DNA from: Thiohalocapsa sp.
GTDB lineage: Bacteria > Pseudomonadota > Gammaproteobacteria > Chromatiales > Chromatiaceae
NCBI GenBank assembly: GCA_021736785.1
Contig: JAIPFF010000025.1
Location: 1-64,000, forward strand
DNA: 64,000 bases
Direction of reading: 5' to 3'
Below are positions 1 through 9,610 of the stretch, piece by piece (position 1 is the stretch's first letter; each line of letters opens with the position of its first letter). The translations under genes were made by a program, and so were the position numbers. Under the pieces are notes generated by a model. The model saw nothing but the letters and a program-made list of their open reading frames with translations, was not told where the DNA came from and did not search any database.

Positions 1-11
1 CCCCCCCCCCC
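1..11. repeat. Homopolymer C run at the window edge
   Basis: Sequence begins with an 11-nt C tract; may be genomic or a sequencing/assembly effect. Confidence 0.5.
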
Positions 12-110
12 GCGGGTCGTCCGCCGGCTGGCGATCCTGTTTTCGGGTCGGCCGCGATTCGCGCTCGCGACGTTTTGCGCAATCGCGCCACCCACGCGCA
101 TGGCACTGCG

Positions 111-1499
111 ATGACCCTGCTGCTCCTTGTTCTGATTCTGGCCGCGATGGCCATGGCCTACCACGCCGGCCGCAAGCGTGCCGTCGCGGTGGCCGGCGGC
201 CCCGCGCGCATCAACCAGCTGCATTCGCTGCCCGGCTACTACGGTTACTACGTTGCGCTCTGGGTCGGCATTCCGGCACTGCTGCTCCTGCTTGCCTGGA
301 CCGGCCTGCAGGATCGCGTGGTCACCGGTCTGATGGTCGCCGAGCTGCCGGCGGAGCTGACCGCGGACATGTCGCCCGGGCGGGTCGGGCTGATGGTCAA
401 CGACATCAAGAACCTGGCCACCGGCAACATCACCTCCGGCAACGTGACGCCGGAGATCCGGGCTGCCGCCGATCGCTACCAGCGGCTGAGCGAGACCGCC
501 AACCTGGCGCGTTGGCTGCTGATCGGCGCGGTGCTGATCGCCGGGCTGACATTCGCCTGGCGGCAGGTGTCGCCGGCCTTACGCGCCCGCAATCGGGTCG
601 AGGGCACGGTGATGGTGATCCTGATCCTGTGCTCGTCGATCGCCATCCTGACCACGCTCGGCATCGTGCTGTCGGTGCTGTTCGAGTCGCTGCGCTTCTT
701 CCAAATGGTCCCCTGGACCGAGTTCTTCTTCGGCACGCTGTGGAGTCCGCAGATCGCACTACGTGCCGATCAGGTCGCTGCCGCCGGTGCATTCGGCGCC
801 ATTCCGCTGTTTACCGGCACGCTGCTGATCTCGGCCATCGCGATGGTCGTCGCGGTTCCGGTCGGGCTGTTTTCGGCCATCTATCTGGCCGAATACGCAC
901 CGCGTGCGGTGCGCGCCTGGGCCAAGCCCGTGCTGGAGGTGCTGGCCGGAATCCCGACCGTGGTGTACGGCTTCTTCGCCGCCTTGACCGTCGCGCCGCT
1001 GATCCGGGGCTGGGGCGAGGCGATCGGCCTCGATGTCGCCTCGGAGAGCGCATTGGCGGCCGGGCTGGTGATGGGGATCATGATCATCCCGTTCGTCTCG
1101 TCCCTGTCCGACGACGTCATCAACGCCGTGCCGCAGTCGTTGCGCGACGGCTCCTACGCGCTGGGGGCAACCCAGTCGGAGACCATTCGGCGGGTGATCT
1201 TCCCGGCCGCGCTGCCCGGCATCGTCGGCGGCGTGCTGCTGGCGGTTTCGCGTGCGATCGGCGAGACCATGATCGTGGTGATGGCGGCCGGGCTAGCGGC
1301 CAACCTGACCGCCAATCCGCTGGACAGTGTGACCACGGTGACGGTGCAGATCGTCACGCTGCTGACCGGCGACCAGGAGTTCGACAGCGCCAAGACCCTC
1401 GCCGCGTTCGCGCTCGGCCTGACGCTGTTCGCGGTCACGCTGACGCTCAACGTCATCGCCTTGCATATCGTGCGTAAGTATCGTGAGCAATATGAATAA
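111..1499 (+). CDS. pstC: Phosphate ABC transporter permease PstC
   Basis: Multi-TM permease with the binding-protein-dependent transport signature (ALGATQSETIRRVIFPAALPGIVGG). Followed by pstA, pstB and phoU. ATG at 111 preferred over the ORF start at 75. Confidence 0.9.
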   Translation: MTLLLLVLILAAMAMAYHAGRKRAVAVAGGPARINQLHSLPGYYGYYVALWVGIPALLLLLAWTGLQDRVVTGLMVAELPAELTADMSPGRVGLMVNDIKNLATGNITSGNVTPEIRAAADRYQRLSETANLARWLLIGAVLIAGLTFAWRQVSPALRARNRVEGTVMVILILCSSIAILTTLGIVLSVLFESLRFFQMVPWTEFFFGTLWSPQIALRADQVAAAGAFGAIPLFTGTLLISAIAMVVAVPVGLFSAIYLAEYAPRAVRAWAKPVLEVLAGIPTVVYGFFAALTVAPLIRGWGEAIGLDVASESALAAGLVMGIMIIPFVSSLSDDVINAVPQSLRDGSYALGATQSETIRRVIFPAALPGIVGGVLLAVSRAIGETMIVVMAAGLAANLTANPLDSVTTVTVQIVTLLTGDQEFDSAKTLAAFALGLTLFAVTLTLNVIALHIVRKYREQYE

Positions 1500-3495
1500 C
1501 AGCACGAACAACAACGTCTCGCCGGGCGGCTCGGCCGGGCGCCCCTCGGGCAGTTCGGTCGGCGCCGGGGCCGGCGCCCGAAAGGGCCGCGCGATCGACA
1601 TCGTCCAAGCGAGCCTGAAGCGGCGCTACGCCGCGGAGCGCCGCTTCCGCCTGGCCGGTGCCGGCGCTGTTCTGCTCGGGCTCGGATTCGTGGCGATGCT
1701 GTTCGTCAGCATCATCGGTCAGGGCTACACCGCATTCCAGCAGACATATATTCAACTACCGGTGTACTTCGACCCCGAGATCGTCGACCCGGACGGCGAC
1801 TTCGCGCGCGCTCGTGCAGACGGATCCCTGGCGCGGGCGGAGATCGACGAGCGCCTGCTCGGCGTCAACTTTCTTGCCCTGGGGCGCGCGGCGCTGAAGG
1901 ACGAGTTCCCCGGCGTCAGCGGCCGCACCGACACGCGTGCGCTGAACAGCCTGTTGAGCCCCGGTGCGCCGCTGCAGTTGCGCGAAATGTTGGCGCGGGA
2001 TCCGTCGCTGGTCGGTGCCGAGCGGTCCATATGGCTGTTGGCTGACGATGACGTCGACATGTTCATGAAGGGACGCTCTACGGCGGTGCGGCGGCTCGAC
2101 GTCGGCGGCACGGCGACCCTCGCCGCCGCGGACGGCGGTCCGCTCGGCGAGCTGCCTGCCAGCGGTGATCGTGTCCGCGTCGAGTCCACTGTCGCCGACT
2201 TCGCACCTCTGCTCGCCGGTGTGCGCGACTTCCTCTCACGGCAGGCCGATCGCGCCCGGCGCGAGATCGCGCGCGTGGAGCGCGCCCTGGAAGCGAACGC
2301 CGCGGAACGGGAGCGCTTGCTGCAGGCGCTGGCGGACGCCGAAGGCGCAAAGCCGATCACCGACCCCGCCGGTGCCGATGCGCCGGGCAGCGTCTCCGTG
2401 GCACGGCTGGAGCTTCAACTCGGCGCCTTGGATGTGCGGCGCACCGACCTGGAGGGCCAATTGCGCGGCCAGAGCGAGCGGCTTGCGGCATTTCAGGCAC
2501 GTATGGCCGACGACGACGGCGACAACGAGCTGACCGATGACATGCCCAGCTTCCTGATCCGGCTGAACGACGGTCTGATCAAGGCCGACTCGGTCAGCGG
2601 CAGCCGGATCGACGGCACCGTCTTTCTGCCGCCCGCCAGTTTGGAGCCTGCCGGCGCCGAGCGGTGGCGCATTATCGAGCTGGCAACGCCGGAAAACGGT
2701 CGCCGGCTGAAGGATCGTCAGGTCGCGTGGGTCCTGCACCTGGAGGACGAGGGACAGATCAAGAAGCGCTTCAATACCATCTTCTTCACCAACGGCACCT
2801 CGCGCGAGCCCGAGCTTGCCGGTATCGCCGGGGCGTTGATGGGGTCGTTCTACGCCTTGGTGCTGACGCTGCTGTTCTCGTTCCCGATCGGTGTCGGCGC
2901 GGCCGTCTATTTGGAGGAGTTCGCGCCGAAGAACCGAATCACCGATCTGATCGAGGTCAATATCAATAACTTGGCGGCGGTACCGTCCATCGTCTTCGGA
3001 CTGCTCGGACTCGCCGTGTTCATCAACTTCTTCGGCGTGCCGCGCTCGACGCCGCTGGTCGCGGCCATGGTGCTGACACTGATGACCTTGCCGACCATCA
3101 TTATCGCCAGCCGTGCGGCGCTGAAATCCGTGCCGCCGTCGATCCGCGAGGCGGCGCTCGGTGTCGGTGCGTCGCCGTTGCAAACGCAGATCCATCATGT
3201 GCTGCCCTTGGCCCTGCCCGGCATGCTGACCGGCACCATCATCGGCATGGCGCAGGCGCTCGGCGAGAGCGCACCCCTGTTGATGATCGGTATGATCGCG
3301 TTCATCGTCGACGTCCCGGCCGGCTTCACCGATCCAGCCACGGTGCTGCCGGTGCAAATCTTCCTTTGGGCAGACAGCCCAGAGCGCGGCTTCGTCGAGC
3401 GCACCTCGGCGGCGATCATGGTCCTGCTCGCCTTCCTGGTCCTGATGAATTTGGCCGCGGTGCTGTTGCGCCGCCGCTTCGAGCGGCGCTGGTAG
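1483..3495 (+). CDS. pstA: Phosphate ABC transporter permease PstA with a large N-terminal periplasmic region
   Basis: C-terminal permease motif (EAALGVGASPLQTQIHHVLPLALPGMLTGTIIGMAQALGESAPLLMIGM). Overlaps the pstC end and precedes pstB. Confidence 0.9.
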   Translation: MSNMNNSTNNNVSPGGSAGRPSGSSVGAGAGARKGRAIDIVQASLKRRYAAERRFRLAGAGAVLLGLGFVAMLFVSIIGQGYTAFQQTYIQLPVYFDPEIVDPDGDFARARADGSLARAEIDERLLGVNFLALGRAALKDEFPGVSGRTDTRALNSLLSPGAPLQLREMLARDPSLVGAERSIWLLADDDVDMFMKGRSTAVRRLDVGGTATLAAADGGPLGELPASGDRVRVESTVADFAPLLAGVRDFLSRQADRARREIARVERALEANAAERERLLQALADAEGAKPITDPAGADAPGSVSVARLELQLGALDVRRTDLEGQLRGQSERLAAFQARMADDDGDNELTDDMPSFLIRLNDGLIKADSVSGSRIDGTVFLPPASLEPAGAERWRIIELATPENGRRLKDRQVAWVLHLEDEGQIKKRFNTIFFTNGTSREPELAGIAGALMGSFYALVLTLLFSFPIGVGAAVYLEEFAPKNRITDLIEVNINNLAAVPSIVFGLLGLAVFINFFGVPRSTPLVAAMVLTLMTLPTIIIASRAALKSVPPSIREAALGVGASPLQTQIHHVLPLALPGMLTGTIIGMAQALGESAPLLMIGMIAFIVDVPAGFTDPATVLPVQIFLWADSPERGFVERTSAAIMVLLAFLVLMNLAAVLLRRRFERRW

Positions 3496-3577
3496 GGCCG
3501 GCCTGGCCGCGCCCGGGCTGCGGAAGGATTCCACAGCCTCGACCCGGCCAGATCCGAACTGAATTTCGAGGTTTCGT

Positions 3578-4441
3578 ATGAGTACAACAATGGAAGCGGT
3601 GGGCGTGAAGGCACAGCACCTGAGCGCCGCCGAATTGGAGCAAGAGCAGGATTTCGCCGGCACCGTCGGCGATTTCACGTCTCCGGACCCGCGCATGGTG
3701 TGCCGGGGCGTGAACGTCTGGTACGACAACAAGCAGGCGATCCGTAATGTCAGCCTGGATATCGGCCGCAACGAGGTGGTTTCGATGATCGGCCCGTCCG
3801 GCTGCGGCAAGTCCACGTTTCTGCGCTGTCTGAATCGGATGAACGATACGATTCCGGCGGCACGGGTCGAGGGCTCGATCATGCTGGACGGGCAGGAGAT
3901 CCTGGACAAGGACATCGATGTCGTGCCGCTTCGGGCGCGCGTCGGCATGGTGTTCCAGAAGCCGAATCCGTTCCCGAAGTCGATCTACGAGAACGTCGCC
4001 TACGGCCCGCGTATCCACGGGCTGTGCAATAGTGTCGCCGAGCTCGATGAGCTGGTCGAGACCAGCCTCACACGCGCGGGCCTGTGGAACGAAGTCAAGG
4101 ACCGCCTTGGCCAGCCCGGCATCGGCCTGTCCGGCGGTCAGCAGCAGCGGCTGTGCATCGCCCGCACCATCGCGGTCTCACCGGAGCTGATCCTGATGGA
4201 CGAGCCGTGCTCGGCGCTCGATCCCATCGCGACTGCGATCATCGAGAACCTGATCGACGAACTGCGCGAGCAATACAGCATCGCCATCGTCACGCACTCG
4301 ATGCAGCAGGCGGCCCGCGTGTCGCAGCGCACCGCCTACTTCCACCTCGGGGATCTGATCGAGGTCGGTCCGACCCAGCAGATTTTCACAAACCCCGGCC
4401 ATAAGCTGACCGAAGACTACATCACCGGCCGTTTCGGCTGA
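3578..4441 (+). CDS. pstB: Phosphate ABC transporter ATP-binding protein PstB
   Basis: Walker [10 protein letters not shown], signature [13 protein letters not shown], Walker [14 protein letters not shown]. Confidence 0.97.
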   Translation: MSTTMEAVGVKAQHLSAAELEQEQDFAGTVGDFTSPDPRMVCRGVNVWYDNKQAIRNVSLDIGRNEVVSMIGPSGCGKSTFLRCLNRMNDTIPAARVEGSIMLDGQEILDKDIDVVPLRARVGMVFQKPNPFPKSIYENVAYGPRIHGLCNSVAELDELVETSLTRAGLWNEVKDRLGQPGIGLSGGQQQRLCIARTIAVSPELILMDEPCSALDPIATAIIENLIDELREQYSIAIVTHSMQQAARVSQRTAYFHLGDLIEVGPTQQIFTNPGHKLTEDYITGRFG

Positions 4442-4589
4442 TGCGATATCCGCATGCCCGGCAAGACCGGCTCGGCGGGAATGCTGTATCTTTACTGACG
4501 CGCGCGCCGGGCAGGTAGCGAGCCATGGTCTCTTTGGCGGTTCCATGCGCTCGGGTTTTCTTCGATAAGGCCTTGACGGGAAGGGGGCG

Positions 4590-5285
4590 ATGCAAATGAA
4601 CAAACAGCACACGGTCCGCGCCTTCGAGGAGGCCCTCTCCGGCGTGCGGGCCGATCTACTGCGGATGGGGCAGCTGACCGGTAAGCAGCTTGCGGCGGCG
4701 GCTGCATTCCTCGGCAACGACAGCACGGCGCCCGATGCGACCGCCATCGACGCCGCCGATAATCGCGTCGATGACTTCGAGGCGCGCATCGAGCATGAGG
4801 TCCAGCAGATCTTGGCATTGCGTCAGCCAATGGCCAATGATCTGCGATCACTGTTGAGTTTCGTGCGCATGGCCACGGACCTGGAACGGATCGCGGACCA
4901 TGCCAAGAACATTGCGAAACGGGTCGTGCGGATGCATGCCAACGGCGAGTCGGTGGATGTGTCGGGCACGCAAGCGCTCGCCGCGCGAGTGCAAGCCCAG
5001 CTCGCGGCTATTCTCGAGGCGGTCGAGAGCGACGACGTCGCGGCGGCACGGGCCATCTGGTCCCGTGACGCGGAGATCGACGCCCTCTTCGAGAAGACCT
5101 TCAACGACCAGTTGCTCAACCTGTGCCGAGTGCCGGATACGGCGGTCAATTGCACGCATTTGCTCTTCATCGACAAGTCGCTGGAACGCATCGGAGACCA
5201 CGTGACGAACGTGGCCGAGGATCTCGTCTATAAGGTGACCGGCGAGCGTATGCAGAGAAACCAACGGATCAGCGACTCCTCTTGA
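4590..5285 (+). CDS. phoU: Phosphate signaling complex protein PhoU
   Basis: PhoU repeats (DLERIADHAKNIAKR; SLERIGDHVTNVAEDLVY). Directly downstream of pstB. Confidence 0.95.
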   Translation: MQMNKQHTVRAFEEALSGVRADLLRMGQLTGKQLAAAAAFLGNDSTAPDATAIDAADNRVDDFEARIEHEVQQILALRQPMANDLRSLLSFVRMATDLERIADHAKNIAKRVVRMHANGESVDVSGTQALAARVQAQLAAILEAVESDDVAAARAIWSRDAEIDALFEKTFNDQLLNLCRVPDTAVNCTHLLFIDKSLERIGDHVTNVAEDLVYKVTGERMQRNQRISDSS

Positions 5286-5331
5286 GCAACTCCGCGGTCG
5301 TCCCCGGGGCCTACGGCGGCGGGGCGATCGA

Positions 5332-6003
5332 TCATCGACGCGCTGTCCGCACGCGCTGCACGAGGGCGTCGGTGATGCCGAGCAGGTCTTCGTAATCCCG
5401 CACGCCTTCGCCGACGACCACATAGCGTCCGTCGACGATGATGCGGGGCACCGCGTCGATCTGCATGCGTGACTCCAGCTCTCTTGCGCGCCCGAGCGCG
5501 ACCTCCACACCGAAACTGTTGAAGGTTTTGCCGAAAGCATCGGCGTCGAGTCCCTGCCGTTCGATCCACTTCAGGATGTTCTTCTCGGTGTAGAGGTTCA
5601 CCCTGTCTTGGGTGATGGCATCGAAGACGGCCTGATCCAGCTGCGCGAGCGAGCCTTCCAGTTCGAGCGCATAGTACAAGCGCGCCAGGTTATCCCAGGC
5701 CGCGCGCCCGAAGGTGACCGGCACGCGCCGGAAGTTGACGTCGTCCGGCAATTGCTCGGCCCACGCCTTGATCAGCGGATTGAGCGAGCCGCAATGAGGG
5801 CAGCCGTAGGAGAAGAATTCGAGCACCTCGATCTGCTCTTGGTCTGCGCCGGCCTGCGGCGGCGACAGTGCGCGCCAGTCTCGGCCTTCGACGAGGCCGT
5901 CGTCCGCGCGCGCCCCCGGAATGAAGGCCGCCGTGAGAAAGCCGGCCAGGCCGGCGAGAAAGTCTCTGCGTTTGATCGGCATGTTTGTTCTCCGGAACGA
6001 CAA
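5332..6003 (-). CDS. dsbA: Thiol:disulfide interchange protein DsbA
   Basis: Signal/Tat-like N-terminus, FFSYGCPHCGSLNP active site, cis-Pro loop VPRIIVDGRY. Confidence 0.9.
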   Translation of the reverse strand: MSFRRTNMPIKRRDFLAGLAGFLTAAFIPGARADDGLVEGRDWRALSPPQAGADQEQIEVLEFFSYGCPHCGSLNPLIKAWAEQLPDDVNFRRVPVTFGRAAWDNLARLYYALELEGSLAQLDQAVFDAITQDRVNLYTEKNILKWIERQGLDADAFGKTFNSFGVEVALGRARELESRMQIDAVPRIIVDGRYVVVGEGVRDYEDLLGITDALVQRVRTARR

Positions 6004-6072
6004 GGATTAAATGGCATGATGTGGCGCTCCAGCGGCGGGGCTGGGGGAAACGGCTCGGACGGGCGATTGCGG

Positions 6073-6582
6073 TCAACCGCGTTCGGCGCCCCGGGCGTGC
6101 GGGCGCAGCAGCCACAGGGCCAAGATGCAAATCACTACAAAGCAAAACAGCGCCCACTCGGCCAATGACAGGCCCAAGATGATAAGCGCTTCGTCTTCGC
6201 AGAAGCCGGTGGCCATGAACAGTGTCGGTTGCTGCATGCCGAGCCATTCCACGAATCGCTCGATCGGACCCATGTCCGGGCCGATGCAGGAGACGCTGCC
6301 CTCGGGCTGGCGTTGAAGCCAGGTCTGATAGCCGGCGGTCGCCGCGCCGGCGGCCGCCGCCAAGGCGGTCAGGGCACCACCGATGCGCCGCGCGAGACCG
6401 GTGGTCAGCGCCACGGCCAGCGCCAGTGGCGCGATCAGCATATACAGCAGGCGCTGGAAGATGCACAGATGGCAGGGCTGCAGCGCCAGCCATTCGGTCA
6501 AGAGGATACTCGCCAGCGCCAGTGCCGCGCTGGCGCCGGCTATGAGCAGCCACAGCCGGCGATGGGTGATCAGTGCCGTCAA
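6073..6582 (-). CDS. dsbB: Disulfide bond formation protein DsbB
   Basis: Four-TM protein with CHLCIFQR motif and the second periplasmic Cys pair region. TTG start at 6582 has a GGAG upstream. The longer ORF N-terminus (to 6789) looks non-coding. Confidence 0.85.
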   Translation of the reverse strand: MTALITHRRLWLLIAGASAALALASILLTEWLALQPCHLCIFQRLLYMLIAPLALAVALTTGLARRIGGALTALAAAAGAATAGYQTWLQRQPEGSVSCIGPDMGPIERFVEWLGMQQPTLFMATGFCEDEALIILGLSLAEWALFCFVVICILALWLLRPHARGAERG

Positions 6583-6752
6583 GTCCAATTCTCCTGGGAA
6601 CGGATAGGGTAGGGGCGCAGCGCCGCTGATCGTTCGCGGTTTGAGCCAGTCTCCGTGTCGGGCGGGGATAGCAGGTATAGCAATCGCTTTCAAAAAAACA
6701 GTCAACAGGGTTGGCCCGCGCGAGCGCGAGCACGGATAGCCCGAGCAGCATG

Positions 6753-7883
6753 TCATCCGTCGGTAGCGGGCGCGGCTGCCGGGCAGCACTCCTCGTAGCT
6801 CGGCACGCCGGGACGGCGCTCGTACCAGCCGCGGGTGCGGTTCACGACGGCCACCGCCGCGAGCATGACCGGCACTTCGATCAGCACGCCGACGACGGTC
6901 GCCAGCGCCGCGCCGGATTGAAAGCCGAACAGCACGATAGCCGTCGCCACCGCCAACTCGAAGAAATTACTGGCACCGATCAGCGCCGAGGGGCCGGCGA
7001 CGCAGTGCGGCGAGCGCACCGCGTAGTTCAAGAGATAGGCCAGGCCCGAGTTGAAGAAGACCTGGATCAGGATCGGCACCGCCAGCATGGCGATGATCAA
7101 CGGCTGGGCCAGGATCTGCTCGCCCTGGAAGCCGAACAGCAGCACAAGGGTGGCCAGCAGCGCGACCAGCGACACGGGTCCGAGCGCGTCGACGGTGTGC
7201 TTGAGGCGCGCGGGGCCGTCTGCATGGCGCAGCAGTGCGCGACGCAGCACCTGGGCGATCACCAGCGGCACCACGATATAGAGCAATACCGACAGCAGCA
7301 GTGTCGCCCAGGGCACCGTGATCGCGGACAGCCCGAGCAGCAGGCCGACGATGGGGGCGAAGGCGAACACCATGATCGTATCGTTCAGCGCGACTTGGGT
7401 CAGCGTGAAGTGCGGCTCACCGCGGGAGAGGCTGCTCCAGACGAACACCATGGCCGTGCAGGGCGCGGCGGCGAGGATGATCAGCCCGGCGATGTAGCTG
7501 TCGATTTGATCCGCCGGCAGCCAAGGGGCGAATACGCCGCGGATGAATACCCAGGCGAGCAGCGCCATCGAGAACGGTTTGACCGCCCAGTTCACGAACA
7601 GCGTGACGCCGACGCCGCGCCAATGCGCGCGCACGCCGGCCAGCGCGTGCAGGTCGATCTTGAGCAGCATCGGGATGATCATGAGCCAGATCAGCAGCGC
7701 AACCGGCAGGTTGATCTGCGCCACCTCGAGCCCGCCGATGAAGCGGAACACGCCCGGGAAGAACTGGCCGAGACCGATGCCGGCGACGATACAGAGAAAG
7801 ACCCAGACCGTCAGATAACGCTCGAACAGGCTCATCTCGGCGCCGGCGGCCTGCTTGCCGGTCACTTCGCATTGACTGCTCAT
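6753..7883 (-). CDS. acr3: Acr3-family arsenite efflux transporter
   Basis: 10-TM BASS-like protein with LFERYLTVWVFLCIVAGIGLG and AAPCTAMVFVWSSLSRGEPHFTLTQVALND. ATG at 7883. Confidence 0.95.
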   Translation of the reverse strand: MSSQCEVTGKQAAGAEMSLFERYLTVWVFLCIVAGIGLGQFFPGVFRFIGGLEVAQINLPVALLIWLMIIPMLLKIDLHALAGVRAHWRGVGVTLFVNWAVKPFSMALLAWVFIRGVFAPWLPADQIDSYIAGLIILAAAPCTAMVFVWSSLSRGEPHFTLTQVALNDTIMVFAFAPIVGLLLGLSAITVPWATLLLSVLLYIVVPLVIAQVLRRALLRHADGPARLKHTVDALGPVSLVALLATLVLLFGFQGEQILAQPLIIAMLAVPILIQVFFNSGLAYLLNYAVRSPHCVAGPSALIGASNFFELAVATAIVLFGFQSGAALATVVGVLIEVPVMLAAVAVVNRTRGWYERRPGVPSYEECCPAAAPATDG

Positions 7884-8140
7884 CAGCGCTCGCCTTCGTG
7901 ATCCGGCGCCTTGATCCAGGCACGGACTTGATCGGGGCCAGGTACGCCGCCGGCGTGGACCACCTCTCCGTCGATGACCACGCCGGGCGTAGACATGACG
8001 CCGTAGCCCATGATCTCGGCGATATCGGTGACTTTCTCCAGTTCGATCTCGACACCGGCCTGTTCCGCCGCCTTGGCGATGGCGTTGGCGGTGATCTCGC
8101 AATTGCGGCAGCCGGAGCCGAGAACCTTGATCTGTTTCAT
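7883..8140 (-). CDS. Thioredoxin-like redox-active disulfide protein (thioredoxin_3 / redox-active disulfide protein 2 type)
   Basis: MKQIKVLGSGCRNCEITANAIAKAAEQAGVEIELEKVTDIAEIMGYGVMSTPGVVIDGEVVHAG; CxxC followed by a cis-Pro TPGVVIDG loop. Confidence 0.85.
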   Translation of the reverse strand: MKQIKVLGSGCRNCEITANAIAKAAEQAGVEIELEKVTDIAEIMGYGVMSTPGVVIDGEVVHAGGVPGPDQVRAWIKAPDHEGER

Positions 8141-8370
8141 GGATTGACCTCGGAAGATGTTCCGCAGCAGTCCCCGTCGCCGGCCTGAATCGGCGGACAG
8201 GGGGTGTCTGCATACGAGCAGAAGACGCAGCAGTCGCCCGGTTTCGGCTTCAGCAGCACCCCGCAGTCGGGGCACTCCCAGAACCAGACGCAGGCGTCGG
8301 TGGGCATCCGCTCGCTGCGGCTGAAGCCGCATTGCGGGCAGGTGATTGTCGAGTCGAGCGTGACGGCCAT
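8137..8370 (-). CDS. GDCCVxC domain-containing small cysteine-rich protein
   Basis: CPQCGF...CPDCGVLLKPKPGDCCVFCSYADTPCPPIQ motif. Sits between the Trx-like gene and the permease in the ars cluster. Confidence 0.85.
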   Translation of the reverse strand: MAVTLDSTITCPQCGFSRSERMPTDACVWFWECPDCGVLLKPKPGDCCVFCSYADTPCPPIQAGDGDCCGTSSEVNP

Positions 8371-8379
8371 GGGCGTGCC

Positions 8380-9342
8380 TCAGGTGATCAGATTGAAACC
8401 CCAGCCGACGAGTATGAACGACACCGCCAGCACGCCGGCGAACAGCGCCAGCGCCTGCCAGCGGATGACCTTGCGCAGGATCAGCATCTCCGGTACGGAG
8501 AGCGCGGCGATGCTCATCATCAGGGCCAGCACCGTGCCGACGGCGACGCCTTTGCCGAGCATCGCCTCGGCCACCGGGATCACGCCGGTGGCGTTGGAAT
8601 ACAGCGGGATGCCCACCAGCACCGCGGCGGGCACCGCGAGCCACTGGCCGTCGCCGAGATGCTCAACGACCCAGTCCGCCGGCACGTAGCCGTGAAAGAG
8701 TGCGCCGACGCCGATGCCGATGAACACCCACTTCCAGATCCGGCGCAGGATCTCTCTCACCTCGGCCACGGCGAAGCGATGCCGCCCGCGCAGGCTGGTA
8801 TCCGGGCGCACCACTGCCGCTTCTCCCATATGGATCTTCCAGACATACTCCTCGACCCAGCGCTCCGGTTTGAAGCGCTGCATGATGATGCCGCCGAACC
8901 AGGCCACCACCAGTCCGGCGCCGATGTACAGCAGCGCGAGCTTCCAGCCCAGGATACCGATCAGCAGCACCGCGGCGACCTCGTTGATCATCGGCGAGGC
9001 GATCAGGAACGAGAAGGTGACCCCGAGCGGAATTCCGGCCTCGACGAAGCCGATGAACAGCGGCACCGAGGAGCAGGAGCAAAACGGCGTCACGGCGCCG
9101 AGACCGACGGCCATGCCGCGCGCCTGCCAGTCCGGTCGCCCGCGCACGAATTCCCGCACCCGCTCCGGCGATACCAGTGCGCGCAGCAGACCCATGATGT
9201 AGATGACGATGACCAGGAGCGCGAAGATCTTGGCAACGTCCATGACGAAGAACTGCAGCGCCGCGCCGGCGGCGGAATCGGGGCTCAGGCCGAGCAGCGA
9301 GTAAGCAATCGTATCGCCGAGCCAGGCGAAGGGATCGGGCAT
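8380..9342 (-). CDS. YraQ/ArsP-type (DUF318) permease
   Basis: Multi-TM protein with GLGAVTPFCSCSSVPLFIGFVEAGIPLGVTFSFLIASPMINEVA. Confidence 0.88.
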   Translation of the reverse strand: MPDPFAWLGDTIAYSLLGLSPDSAAGAALQFFVMDVAKIFALLVIVIYIMGLLRALVSPERVREFVRGRPDWQARGMAVGLGAVTPFCSCSSVPLFIGFVEAGIPLGVTFSFLIASPMINEVAAVLLIGILGWKLALLYIGAGLVVAWFGGIIMQRFKPERWVEEYVWKIHMGEAAVVRPDTSLRGRHRFAVAEVREILRRIWKWVFIGIGVGALFHGYVPADWVVEHLGDGQWLAVPAAVLVGIPLYSNATGVIPVAEAMLGKGVAVGTVLALMMSIAALSVPEMLILRKVIRWQALALFAGVLAVSFILVGWGFNLIT

Positions 9343-9415
9343 GGAGAGGCTCCGAAAACGCTGGTGTCGCCTACCAAAATGTGGGCTTCATTACATCTGA
9401 TGCCAAGACTAACAG

Positions 9416-9433
9416 ATATGGAATTTCGTATAT
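9416..9433. promoter_or_regulatory. AT-rich candidate promoter/operator upstream of the permease-acr3 block
   Basis: ATATGGAATTTCGTATAT (ATAT-10-ATAT) in an otherwise GC-rich intergenic region between arsJ and the permease gene. Confidence 0.3.
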
Positions 9434-9610
9434 TTGACATTACGCATCTAACCCCGGCATCGACTTGGGGCCTTCGGGGCGCGGGAGCAGCGGAAAAAAA
9501 CAGCAGTACCGCGCGGCCAACAGTTCGCCGGCGCACGATCTGCTCGCGCGGTAGGTCGGTTTCGAGACCGAGGGCTTGAATCGGACGATGTTTCACGCAC
9601 ACCGAGGGCT

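Noticed and set aside
2236-3948. 570-aa minus-strand ORF antisense to pstA/pstB
   Set aside because: Antisense to well-supported pst genes; low-complexity basic composition.
6711-9579. Long plus-strand ORFs 6711-7901 and 8332-9579
   Set aside because: Antisense to acr3 and the permease; composition (H/Q/R/D-rich) typical of shadow frames.
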